Assembly: GCA_023436245.1 (NCBI GenBank)
Contig: JAEZJZ010000044.1
Span: 1 to 26,738, forward strand
Direction of reading: 5' to 3'
DNA from: Bacillota bacterium
Lineage (GTDB): Bacteria; Bacillota; UBA994; UBA5500
DNA length: 26,738 nucleotides
In this document: positions 6,782 to 14,291 of the stretch, one piece after another
Layout: every line of letters starts with the position of its first letter
Numbering within the stretch: position 1 is the stretch's first letter
The notes under the pieces: generated by a model
Seen by the model: the letters and a program-made list of their open reading frames with translations, nothing else
The model's database searches: none
What the model was told of the DNA's origin: nothing
Made by a program: the position numbers and the translations under genes

Positions 6782-8423
6782 TAGCTTTGGCCAGGAGAGC
6801 CAATCGCCGAGACTCGTCGATGGCCAAGCCGGTGTCTGGGTCGATTGCGACACAAGCCCCATCCACCAGGCGCGTGACTAGCTGTCCTCTGGCGGCGGAG
6901 TTGCCCCGCAGATGCGGCGCATCCAAAAGACCCGACTTGATGGCCATTGTCAACACTTCTGGGGAGGCTAAGGGGTCATCAGCCATCCCTTGACCCAAGC
7001 GGCGGATGGCTGCCAGCAAAACGCCTGCTTCGTCCAGCAGTTCTTGCTTGCGCCGCACCACTGCCGGGTCACTCGTGGCATCCGGCAAACCACTTCTAGT
7101 GTTCTGCAAGACGCCGGAGATGATTTCACAACTCTCAATCACATCGCTGGCCTTCGCAGCATGGTCAGCCTCAGAGAAACCGACCACATGCACTATGTCC
7201 GGGCAGAGCGACAGAGCCAAGTGGATGGATGACGCCAACTGGCCCTTCGCTTGGTTCAAGTTCGGAGAAAGGCTGGCCAAACCAGTGCGCACTTGGGTGA
7301 AGCTCTGGAACTCGGCATCATGCAGGGAGTGGATCAACTGCTGCTTGGCCAGCATCTTGGCCAAGTCCTGATCATACCAAGTGCCGTTAGGGGTATTGAA
7401 CATGTACTGGGCGATGTAGTGCTGAACCCCTTGAGCTTTAGCGTTATAGGCAGCCAAATAGGCCATCGCTACCGCGATCACGTCGCTGGATTCACGCAGG
7501 CTCCAATGGTGGGCCTCGTTCACTTCCACTGGAATGCCCTGCTCCGCGTGCCAGCGGATGATCTGCAGGTTCTCCTGCATGGCGGCCAGCAGCGGTCGAT
7601 TGGACCGACCGTCCAACTCACTGTACCAGCAGAGAGGAACGGCTGCCCAAGCATTGTGCAGCGTCTCCTGGGACATCTTCGCCCACGACAGGAGGTCGCG
7701 AGTGCCGGCGTAGACACGCAGCAAGGGGAAATTGCCGGTGCGGCTAGCTGCATACAGCGCGCGCAAGTCTTCCGGAGTGCGCACTGGCACGCCACCCGCT
7801 CCAGACTGAGATACATCCATCTCCTCTGGCCGGAAGAAGCTGGCTTGGGCGTTCTGATCCGGCCCGATGGAGATCACATCCAAGACCTTTGCCTCGGCGA
7901 TCTCCTTAATCCCGGAGATCGTATCCGCTAAGCTGGGCAGACCGAAATGATGCCGGAGCAGCGGATACGGCTTCTTGCCGGCGATGCGCTGCAGCAGGCT
8001 GTCCGGATAGCGAACAGCTACCTCATCCACATCTCGGCCCTGTAGCCAGGCGATCACCTCATCCACCGGTTCCAGACCGGAGAAAGCGCGCACGAAATGA
8101 CCACTGGCCTCAGCCGCCCTGGCGACGGGCGGGGTTCCGCCGAAGACCAAAGGCAACTCACCCATTCCGGCTTCCTGGAGCGCCTGCCGCGTCTCGTTCA
8201 CCAAGTCACCAACCACTTCCGGCGTCAGACGGTAACTGAGCGCCAAAACATCTGGTCGGTATTCCATTGCGGCATCTATAATTCCAGTAATACCCACTGC
8301 CGGCCCTAGAAAAGCGGTGTCATACCCCTGCTCTTCGGCCAGGCGCAGGAACGAGAGAATACCGGCAACATGCACATCGTTGCCGAGGGGGGCTGCTAGA
8401 ATTTTACGTTTTCGTTCTGCCAC
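6768..8423 (-). CDS. Fused B12-binding/glutamate-mutase-like protein (substrate unknown)
   Basis: A probable adenosylcobalamin-dependent carbon-skeleton mutase in a single 551-residue chain. Residues about 7-130 form a cobalamin-binding Rossmann domain: D16-V-H18-V-A-G21 (DXHXXG, the histidine that ligates cobalt), a serine in LALSYRL near 63, and the GG of VFGGTPP at 95-96. The rest resembles the TIM-barrel catalytic subunit of glutamate mutase (LLRVYAGTRD, HYIAQYMFNTPNGTWYDQDL). In classical glutamate mutase these are separate S and E subunits. Start is GTG 8423 with GGAGG six to seven bases upstream; it overlaps the preceding dehydrogenase by 28 bases, and GlmL follows with a 14-base overlap. 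The linked opine-dehydrogenase-like gene is not part of known glutamate fermentation, so the substrate is probably not glutamate. Annotators might call it methionine synthase-like on the B12 domain alone; I think that is wrong. Confidence 0.8.
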   Translation of the reverse strand: MAERKRKILAAPLGNDVHVAGILSFLRLAEEQGYDTAFLGPAVGITGIIDAAMEYRPDVLALSYRLTPEVVGDLVNETRQALQEAGMGELPLVFGGTPPVARAAEASGHFVRAFSGLEPVDEVIAWLQGRDVDEVAVRYPDSLLQRIAGKKPYPLLRHHFGLPSLADTISGIKEIAEAKVLDVISIGPDQNAQASFFRPEEMDVSQSGAGGVPVRTPEDLRALYAASRTGNFPLLRVYAGTRDLLSWAKMSQETLHNAWAAVPLCWYSELDGRSNRPLLAAMQENLQIIRWHAEQGIPVEVNEAHHWSLRESSDVIAVAMAYLAAYNAKAQGVQHYIAQYMFNTPNGTWYDQDLAKMLAKQQLIHSLHDAEFQSFTQVRTGLASLSPNLNQAKGQLASSIHLALSLCPDIVHVVGFSEADHAAKASDVIESCEIISGVLQNTRSGLPDATSDPAVVRRKQELLDEAGVLLAAIRRLGQGMADDPLASPEVLTMAIKSGLLDAPHLRGNSAARGQLVTRLVDGACVAIDPDTGLAIDESRRLALLAKANAKA

Positions 8424-9553
8424 TGTGGACCTCCTTCCAATACGTAGCGACGAATCTCGGCTACTCCGAGTCCGGCTAGTCCCATACGTTCCACGGTACG
8501 CCCTGCGCGCCAGTAGTCCTGTTCGTGCAGCGCGGAACCGAGATGAATCATAGACTTGATTGCCGGGGTGGGCACGCCCAGCAGATCGCCCAGCGAGGCG
8601 ATCGGCACCAAGCTCATCGGCACATCTTCGCTGATGTAGCGGCTGTACAATGACGGCGGAGCTTTGATCCCCTTGTAGCCCAGATTGTTGTGGATGGCTT
8701 CATGCAGATTGCGCCCGACTGCATCGTAGGCGATATACAGCCAATTGCGGGCAGAGATCGCTCGGATACCGAGCGCTGCAGCAACTGCCGTACGTTCTTC
8801 GTCCAGTTCCTCCAGCACCTTGGCCACAGACGGGGTAGCGCCTTCCATGTAGAAGTCGAACTCACCGTTGGTGGCTTCTATGCGGCCGGCATTGAGAATG
8901 GTCAAGCCGGGGTGAAAGATGGCTCCAATATTGTCCAGGCTGGTCTGCAGCACATTGCCTCCTGGAACAAATTGGGGCAAAGCCGGGCGCAATGCCTTGA
9001 TCACTTGCGGGGTACGGTGGCTGGGGATGGCTGCCACCGGAACACTGTTCTTGATGCCGTAGATGGTCACCTGTGCCGGGTTGTTGCTACGGGCCGCATA
9101 AAGCAACGTCTGCGCCTCGGCCACCGTCACCGCAGGGCTCGTTCCCTTCTTGCGCAGCACGCTCAGGAACTCGAGTGCCCCACCAGTGCGTCCCGGGTTG
9201 AGCACGACAACCTGACCGGGCTGCAGATGCTCGGCACTCAACTCTGCCAGATCAAGGTGGCCAGTGGCTGGCACCACCACCATGATCACATCGGCATCAG
9301 TCACTGCCTCGGCAATGTCTGAGGTAACCAAGTGGAGCGCGCCAAAGCCCTCAACCACCCCGTTCACGGCAATTCCACCGCTAGCCTTCACGGGAGCGAG
9401 CCGCTCCTCAGTTCGGTTGTACAATGCCACCTGAAAACCCAGGAACGCCAAATGGCCAGCCATGGCCAACCCGCCATGCCCGGCACCGAGAATCGCAAAC
9501 CTGGGGCGCTCACCGCTCCAGGTTCTGGTTCTGTCCATACTGATCAAAGTCAT
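8396..9553 (-). CDS. NAD/NADP octopine/nopaline dehydrogenase-family protein
   Basis: A cytoplasmic oxidoreductase, 385 residues, with an N-terminal Rossmann fold (ILGAGHGGLAMAGHL at about 21-35, the GXGXXG nucleotide loop) followed by the helical octopine-dehydrogenase domain (LDNIGAIFHPGLTILNAGRI, with the conserved histidine). Opine dehydrogenases join an amino acid to a 2-oxo acid, or the reverse, with NAD(P)H. Members of the fold also act on other 2-amino or 2-hydroxy acids. ATG 9553 has GGAGG and GAAGG upstream. It overlaps the B12 mutase gene by 28 bases, so both products are made together; the mutase may generate or consume this enzyme's substrate. The true reaction is unknown. PadR lies 134 bases upstream on the same strand. 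Confidence 0.85.
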   Translation of the reverse strand: MTLISMDRTRTWSGERPRFAILGAGHGGLAMAGHLAFLGFQVALYNRTEERLAPVKASGGIAVNGVVEGFGALHLVTSDIAEAVTDADVIMVVVPATGHLDLAELSAEHLQPGQVVVLNPGRTGGALEFLSVLRKKGTSPAVTVAEAQTLLYAARSNNPAQVTIYGIKNSVPVAAIPSHRTPQVIKALRPALPQFVPGGNVLQTSLDNIGAIFHPGLTILNAGRIEATNGEFDFYMEGATPSVAKVLEELDEERTAVAAALGIRAISARNWLYIAYDAVGRNLHEAIHNNLGYKGIKAPPSLYSRYISEDVPMSLVPIASLGDLLGVPTPAIKSMIHLGSALHEQDYWRAGRTVERMGLAGLGVAEIRRYVLEGGPQWQNENVKF

Positions 9554-9687
9554 GCCTTCCGCCTCCTCTTCTATTATCTCCGCCGGCCGGTTCCTCAGCC
9601 CTGTTGCCTTCCACTGGTGAAATAGCGGAAGGAAGGCTGACGCCAGAACAGCGAGAAAGAGAGGCAGTCGACATACGCAAAGCAGGA

Positions 9688-10059
9688 TCAGCCAGTCACC
9701 TCATCCTGCAGCCCTGCCAGCAGATTTCCTGCCAATTGGCGGGCAGCAGCCATTAGACTCTGACCTCGGGCTGTCGTGCGGTAGTACTTGCGAACTTTTC
9801 CCTCATTGGTTCTGGCCTCCATCACCAGCAGGCCGGCGGCCTCCAACTGGTGCAAGAGCGGATACAAGGTGCCGGCACTGACCTCCTGTCCGCGCAGGGA
9901 GAGCTGTTCCATCAGTTGCAGGCCGAACACCCAGGACGTCTCTGCCCGGTGCAACACATGCAGCGAAAGAAAACCCAGGAAGAGACGCCTAAGTAATGGT
10001 TCTTCCATTTCGATAACACCTCGATGTCGATCAACGATATCGGTCTTCGATAATGGCAT
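9688..10059 (-). CDS. PadR-family transcriptional regulator
   Basis: A 123-residue winged-helix repressor-type protein. The recognition region SAGTLYPLLHQLEAAGLL and the wing RKYYRTTARGQ are classic PadR sequence. There is only a short C-terminal tail, as in the small PadR subfamily. ATG 10059 is chosen because GGGAGGTG lies just upstream; an earlier in-frame start at 10107 has no such site. A perfect 21-base palindrome at 10104-10124 lies between a TTGACA (10139-10134) and this start, a plausible autoregulatory operator. The next genes downstream on the same strand are the dehydrogenase/mutase/GlmL set, so control of that operon is inferred. Effector unknown. Confidence 0.88.
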   Translation of the reverse strand: MPLSKTDIVDRHRGVIEMEEPLLRRLFLGFLSLHVLHRAETSWVFGLQLMEQLSLRGQEVSAGTLYPLLHQLEAAGLLVMEARTNEGKVRKYYRTTARGQSLMAAARQLAGNLLAGLQDEVTG

Positions 10060-10103
10060 TTTATCACACCTCCCTGGTAAAAACAAGCACAATGCAGCAA
10101 GAA

Positions 10104-10124
10104 CCACCGGTGTTCCACCGGTGG
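10104..10124. promoter_or_regulatory. Perfect palindrome, candidate PadR operator or ybjN-side terminator
   Basis: Nine-base arms CCACCGGTG and CACCGGTGG separated by TTC. It lies in the 91-base gap between the YbjN-like gene and PadR, next to a minus-strand TTGACA at 10139-10134, where a -10 region would fall. PadR proteins commonly bind palindromes at their own promoter. The same hairpin is followed on the minus strand by moderately T-rich DNA, so it might instead end the YbjN transcript. Confidence 0.5.
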
Positions 10125-10150
10125 CCTCTCAGCTGTCAAGCGTGAATCTG

Positions 10151-10603
10151 CTACTCCGGCGAGTTTGCACGCATTGCCTCCATTGCGGTGGCATTGCGGT
10201 AGATGAGCATCATCACCCCGCTGTAGTAGCGGTCCACCGTGTAGATGCTGGTGGCGATGATATCACGCAGCTGTTGCCGCGAAAGCTCAGACCCCGCCAG
10301 GGGCATGGAGATGCGGAAACGCAAATCGCCAGTGTCAACATTCTGTTCAAAACAGCCAAGCAAGAGGGCATAGTTCACCCGCGCGATATAGTCTGCCATG
10401 CGTAATCGCTTGATCACCGGCACCACGACCCCGATCTGAGTGAGCAAGCTCAGGCACTGCAGTTCTTCGTCCGCCACCAAGACGCAGGAGAGCGTCCCTT
10501 TCTCGCCCGATACATCGAAGAAGATCAATCCCTTGGCCGCAACCAGAGTGTAAGCCCAGTGCTCGTCATCCAGATACCGACAAACGTTTTCGAGGATTGG
10601 CAC
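10151..10603 (-). CDS. YbjN-domain protein of unknown function
   Basis: A soluble 150-residue protein resembling the YbjN / type-III-secretion-chaperone-like fold: an alternating beta-strand/helix pattern (GLIFFDVSGEKGTLSCVLVADEE; DLRFRISMPLAGSELS; LRDIIATSIYTVDRYYSGVMMLIY). Such proteins often act as small chaperones or regulators, but no specific job is known. GTG 10603 follows a G-rich AGGAGGGGGG about 12 bases upstream; a nearby ATG (10612) is out of frame. It is divergent from the ATP-grasp ligase gene across a 190-base region and has PadR downstream on the same strand. Confidence 0.7.
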   Translation of the reverse strand: MPILENVCRYLDDEHWAYTLVAAKGLIFFDVSGEKGTLSCVLVADEELQCLSLLTQIGVVVPVIKRLRMADYIARVNYALLLGCFEQNVDTGDLRFRISMPLAGSELSRQQLRDIIATSIYTVDRYYSGVMMLIYRNATAMEAMRANSPE

Positions 10604-10716
10604 TCACCCATCCCCCCCTCCTGAATTGTGTTCTCGTTCATGTCTATGGTCATACAGCCTGTCCAAAGTATCAGTTGATGGATCGGCGATGACCCGAACA
10701 CTGATCATGAGGCAAT

Positions 10717-10745
10717 TTGAACTTGCCGGTTATTTCTGTTATCGT
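10717..10745 (+). promoter_or_regulatory. Promoter of the ATP-grasp ligase gene
   Basis: TTGAAC (10717-10722), a 17-base spacer and TATCGT (10740-10745). The start of transcription would be near 10752, giving a leader of about 45 bases. Confidence 0.55.
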
Positions 10746-10795
10746 AGAGAGAGGGAAGTTTATTCCTTCCATAATCATTTGAAGGTGGTGTTTAA

Positions 10796-11779
10796 TTGGT
10801 GAGAATCTGTGTACTGCACCGTCCTTACCGCAACTCCGAATGGCAAACGAAATTCACGGGAGAGTCGTTTCCCGATGATGCCATTGAGGAAGCGCGCCAT
10901 CACGCGGCAGCCATTGCGGCCAACGGGCACGAGACAGAGATCGTTACCTGGAGCAAGGATCTGAACGAAAACATCAATAGACTGCAGACGGGGAACTTCG
11001 ATCTGATCGTCAACGCTTCGTCACTGGAAGAGGTAGCCTTGCTGGAGCTACTGCATCTGCCCTGCATGGGTTCTGGGCTGAATCTGGTGCCGCTGGACAA
11101 GGCAACCCGCAAACGGCTCTGGCTGGAGTCTGGCGTAGTGACACCGGGGTATGCCCTCATTCTGCACCTGGACCAACTCGCCACTGCCAAGCTTCCGGAG
11201 TTCCCACTCTTCGTCAAGCCGGTGCGCGGCCGCGGGAGTGCCGGCATCTCCGACGAATCGATCGTGCACAACGAACAGGAGCTGCGACGCGCCTGTCAGC
11301 GCATCTTGGAGACGATGAATCAGGGGGCATTGGTGGAAGAGTACATCCAGGGGACAGAGGTGACAGTCGGCCTGATCGGCAACGGCGACGACTTGGAGGT
11401 CCTGCCCCCACTGGAAGTGGAGTATGGATCAGACGCCAAGACCAACTCCTTCGCCCACAAACAGGATCGAGAGATCCTGCACTGCCCGGCTCGTCTGCCG
11501 GATGAGGTAATTGCGCAGGTGAAGAGCGCTGCCAAAGCTGCGTTCCTCAGCCTGGAAGCGCGCGACTTCGGTCGGATAGACTTCATCTACGACGAGCAGC
11601 GGAAACAGCCGTACGCCTTGGAACTGAACACCTTTGCCGGGTTGCAGATTCTGACGGGAGCGGAAGCTCATCTGCATCAGAGCTATATTGGAAAGATGGC
11701 CATGGCTCAGGGCTGGACATCACAGGAGTTGTTCGCACGCCTGCTCAAGTCCTGCCTGCTGCGCATAGGCAAGCAATAG
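10796..11779 (+). CDS. ATP-grasp ligase related to D-alanine--D-alanine ligase
   Basis: A cytoplasmic ATP-dependent ligase, 327 residues. The ATP-grasp parts are clear: FPLFVKPVRGRGSAGI (Ddl-like glycine-rich loop), LVEEYIQGTEVTVGLIG, and the Mg-ATP site ARDFGRIDF...ALELNTFAGL. It differs from true Ddl: the N-terminal GGXSXEHXXSL motif is missing and the usual ELNTLPG/EINTLPG is ELNTFAGL, so the amino-acid substrates may not be two D-alanines. The start is TTG 10796 or GTG 10799, with AAGGTGG upstream; the two cannot be told apart. It ends three bases before a palindromic element. It could be a peptide or metabolite ligase rather than a cell-wall enzyme. Confidence 0.8.
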   Translation: MVRICVLHRPYRNSEWQTKFTGESFPDDAIEEARHHAAAIAANGHETEIVTWSKDLNENINRLQTGNFDLIVNASSLEEVALLELLHLPCMGSGLNLVPLDKATRKRLWLESGVVTPGYALILHLDQLATAKLPEFPLFVKPVRGRGSAGISDESIVHNEQELRRACQRILETMNQGALVEEYIQGTEVTVGLIGNGDDLEVLPPLEVEYGSDAKTNSFAHKQDREILHCPARLPDEVIAQVKSAAKAAFLSLEARDFGRIDFIYDEQRKQPYALELNTFAGLQILTGAEAHLHQSYIGKMAMAQGWTSQELFARLLKSCLLRIGKQ

Positions 11780-11782
11780 ACA

Positions 11783-12067
11783 CAAGGGGCTGTCGCAAAA
11801 GCCTATCCGCTAGCGGGCGCCAAAGGTGCAAGCCGATTCTTGACAAGCAAGAATCGCTTCATTGGAGCTCGCAACACTCTGTGTTGCTGGCATGGCGCCC
11901 CTACGAGGCCCATGCATACCCCGCTCACTCGTAGGGGTCGCATGAATGCGACCCCTGTGGTGCCACATCGTAACCTACAGAGAGCATTTGCGTACCCTAA
12001 CGCGAGAGAGACGACACCCATCGTCTCTCTCGCGCTATTCATGGGATGCTATTGCGACAGCCCCTTG
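11783..12067. mobile_element. Palindromic multi-hairpin element with inverted ends (MITE-like)
   Basis: The ends carry inverted CAAGGGGCTGTCGCAA (11783-11798 and 12052-12067), similar to ends of several insertion sequence families (GGGGCTGTCGCAAA). Inside are stacked perfect hairpins: CCGCTAGCGG (about 11807-11816); arms CGATTCTTG/CAAGAATCG near 11833-11855; GCAACAC/GTGTTGC near 11871-11887; CCCCTACGAG/CTCGTAGGGG (11898-11907 and 11928-11937); AGGGGTCGCAT/ATGCGACCCCT (11933-11956), which shares AGGGG with the previous stem so the two exclude each other; and a 14-base stem 12001-12014/12021-12034. No transposase or ORF is present. It lies between the stop codons of two convergent genes, both ending AATAG. 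No clear target duplication is seen. Confidence 0.7.
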
Positions 12068-12865
12068 CTATTCCGCGTGCTGCGCGAATGCCTGATAGAG
12101 CACCACGCTGGTGGCAACTGCCAGATTCAACGAATCACAGCGGCCGACCATGGGAATCCGTACTAGTTGATCGCAGTCATTCTGCAGTTGCTGAGGCAAA
12201 CCCTGACGCTCACTGCCGCTGAGCAGAATCAAAGGCCGCTGGTAGCTCGCTTGCCGATAGTGCAGAGCAGCCCCGCCCGCTGTGCCCACCAGGTGAACTG
12301 AAGTGCTGTGCCGCCATGCCAGAAAGGAATCAAGATCCGTCTGAATCAGGCGCAGGGCGAACAGCGAGCCCATGCTCGCCCGCACCGCGCCCGGGTCATA
12401 GGGATCCGCTGAGTTGCCGATCAGGATCAGTCCTACTGCCCCCACGGCGTCGGCCGTGCGCATGATCGTTCCCAGATTGCCCGGGTCCTGAGGTGCATCC
12501 AAGGCCACCCAAAGGTCGTCCGATTGCAACTGCAGGTCCTGCAGACTCTCCCAGCGCTGCTTGATCACGGCAGCCAGACCTTGTGGGCCTTCCTTCCCCG
12601 ACAGACTGGCAAAGACCTGGCTCGAGACATTCAGGCGCCGCACGTGTTGTTTTGCGGCAATCAGCCCCTGGGCAAAGTCACTGCTCAGAAGCTCAGGCGC
12701 GACCACGAGGTACTCCAGATCGGCTCCGGTCTGGATGGCCTCAGCCACAACGCGGATGCCTTCCACAAAGAATACGCCCTGCTCCATACGCTCACGGCGC
12801 TGACGCAATAACCTGATTCGCTTCACGGTACTGTTGCTGACACTGGTGATCAGCTGATCACTCAA
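12068..12865 (-). CDS. TrmH-family (SpoU) RNA 2'-O-methyltransferase
   Basis: Methylates a ribose in rRNA or tRNA using S-adenosylmethionine; related to 23S rRNA methyltransferase RlmB. The 265-residue protein has an N-terminal RNA-binding domain (SNSTVKRIRLLRQRRER, FFVEGIRVVAEA) and the C-terminal SPOUT knot with its three motifs: PGNLGTIMRTADA (about 128-140), LILLSGSERQGLP, and IPMVGRCDSLNLAVATSVVLYQ taken in part. The start is TTG 12865 with GGAGG eight bases upstream; the in-frame GTG 12874 overlaps that site. An M20 amidohydrolase gene precedes it on the same strand with a 74-base gap. Its stop codon touches the palindromic element. Target nucleotide not determinable. Confidence 0.9.
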   Translation of the reverse strand: MSDQLITSVSNSTVKRIRLLRQRRERMEQGVFFVEGIRVVAEAIQTGADLEYLVVAPELLSSDFAQGLIAAKQHVRRLNVSSQVFASLSGKEGPQGLAAVIKQRWESLQDLQLQSDDLWVALDAPQDPGNLGTIMRTADAVGAVGLILIGNSADPYDPGAVRASMGSLFALRLIQTDLDSFLAWRHSTSVHLVGTAGGAALHYRQASYQRPLILLSGSERQGLPQQLQNDCDQLVRIPMVGRCDSLNLAVATSVVLYQAFAQHAE

Positions 12866-12939
12866 GGCACCCACCTCCTCGGCGACGATAAAACCTCAAT
12901 AGCATGAATAGTTGGGGACGGTCTTGGGCCTGTGCTGCC

Positions 12940-14109
12940 CTACTGCCGAAATTCGGCTGTCACCCTAGTCCGCAGTTGCTCATCAAGCAGAATGTCCAGC
13001 CCAGTCAAAGCCATCGCCTTGGCGGCAATCAGCATGGCGGAGAGCGCTTCTGGTGTTCGGGCGGCCAGGCAGAACTCATGAGTATGACCAACCAGACTCT
13101 GCGGCCCAATGGACATGCTGGGGTGAATGGAGGGGGCTACATGACTGACGTTACCCATGTCCGTTGATCCCTTGTTGTCGCTTGGCTGCTCGATCTGCTG
13201 CACGCCTAGGCTCTGCAGGTGCAGGGCATAGCGCTCAGCCAGATTGTGGTTGGTGACCAAGTTATCGTTGGAGAGCTCAAAGGGCCTGATCTCCACGCGG
13301 CAGCCGGTGGCCAAAGCCGCTCCTTCCGCCGCAGCCCTTGCCTTTTGCACCACGGTGTTCAAATAGCTGCGCTCGGCGGCGCGGAAGTAGAATCTGGCCA
13401 CGGCGCGCTCCGGGACGATGTTCGGCGCGACCCCACCCTCGCTGATGATCCCGTGCATGCGCACATCAGAGGTCAGATGCTGGCGCAGGGCATTCAGACT
13501 GTTGAACAACTGAATGGCCGCATCCAAGGCATTGACCCCTTCATGAGGCGTGGCTGCTGCATGCGCCGGCTTTCCGTAGAAGGTGAACTCCAACGGGTCC
13601 AGGGCCAAAGAGGAGGCTTCCACCGTAGTGCGCGCGCCTGGGTGAACGATCATAGCAGCATCATAGCCGTCAAACAATCCGGCAGCGGCCAGGACCACCT
13701 TGGCGCCATTTGTCTCCTCCGCCGGAGTACCAAAGAGAGCCACCTGCCCCTCTGTCTCGTCCAGCACTGACGCCAGGCCGATGGCCGCGGCCATGCTGGC
13801 CATCGCGATCAAGTTGTGGCCACAGGCGTGCCCGATGCCGGGCAATGCGTCATACTCTGCCAGGAAGGCCACCTTGGCCCCATCTCCGTGTCTAGCGTTG
13901 GCCTGGAAAGACGTCTCCACATCGGCCAGGGACCGAGTGACTTGCAGCCCCCGCTCGGCAGCGTAGGCAGTCAAGGTCTCCACTGCGAATCGCTCCTCGC
14001 CGCCTACTTCTGGGTGCTCATGCAGGGCTAAAGCTATTTGCTGCAAGCGCTCTGCCTCTCCGTCAATCGTGGCCAAAACTCGTTGCTGCAACTCACCAAA
14101 TGCCATCAT
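12940..14109 (-). CDS. M20-family amidohydrolase/peptidase
   Basis: A zinc-dependent amidohydrolase of the M20D group (AbgB, carboxypeptidase Ss1, PM20D2 relatives), cleaving an N-acyl amino acid or dipeptide. The 389 residues show LHEHPEVGGEE, the metal-binding cluster AEYDALPGIGHACGHN, PAEETNGAK with the catalytic glutamates, the dimerisation-domain GKPAHAAATPHEGVNALDA, and a late GHTHEF histidine. I chose ATG 14109, seven bases after AAAGGA; GTG 14115 and ATG 14106 are also possible. No signal peptide, so it acts in the cytoplasm. It is divergent from the chromate transporter genes and probably read through into the RNA methyltransferase gene. Substrate unknown. Confidence 0.88.
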   Translation of the reverse strand: MMAFGELQQRVLATIDGEAERLQQIALALHEHPEVGGEERFAVETLTAYAAERGLQVTRSLADVETSFQANARHGDGAKVAFLAEYDALPGIGHACGHNLIAMASMAAAIGLASVLDETEGQVALFGTPAEETNGAKVVLAAAGLFDGYDAAMIVHPGARTTVEASSLALDPLEFTFYGKPAHAAATPHEGVNALDAAIQLFNSLNALRQHLTSDVRMHGIISEGGVAPNIVPERAVARFYFRAAERSYLNTVVQKARAAAEGAALATGCRVEIRPFELSNDNLVTNHNLAERYALHLQSLGVQQIEQPSDNKGSTDMGNVSHVAPSIHPSMSIGPQSLVGHTHEFCLAARTPEALSAMLIAAKAMALTGLDILLDEQLRTRVTAEFRQ

Positions 14110-14241
14110 CAACACATCCTTTACAGCTTACTGCTATCGGTTAGCCAAAATCCAGCTCGTTGGTGCCCTACTAGCACATAGTTTAGCACGAAGAGGTAGC
14201 CTAAACCTGCAATTGGCTAAAAATCGGGAAGCGGGCAAAGC

Positions 14242-14270
14242 TTTCCGCCGAAAACCAGATACTATATAAT
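14242..14270 (+). promoter_or_regulatory. Promoter of the chromate transporter genes
   Basis: A perfect -10 TATAAT (14265-14270) with a 17-base spacer from a weak -35 TTTCCG (14242-14247), 22 bases before the chrA start codon. The poor -35 suggests a weak or activated promoter. Confidence 0.5.
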
Positions 14271-14291
14271 GACCTACGGGGAGGGGTTGTC

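Noticed and set aside
6782..6862. N-terminal extension of the GlmL-like protein
   Set aside because: It lies entirely inside the mutase coding region, and the family's conserved start matches ATG 6781.
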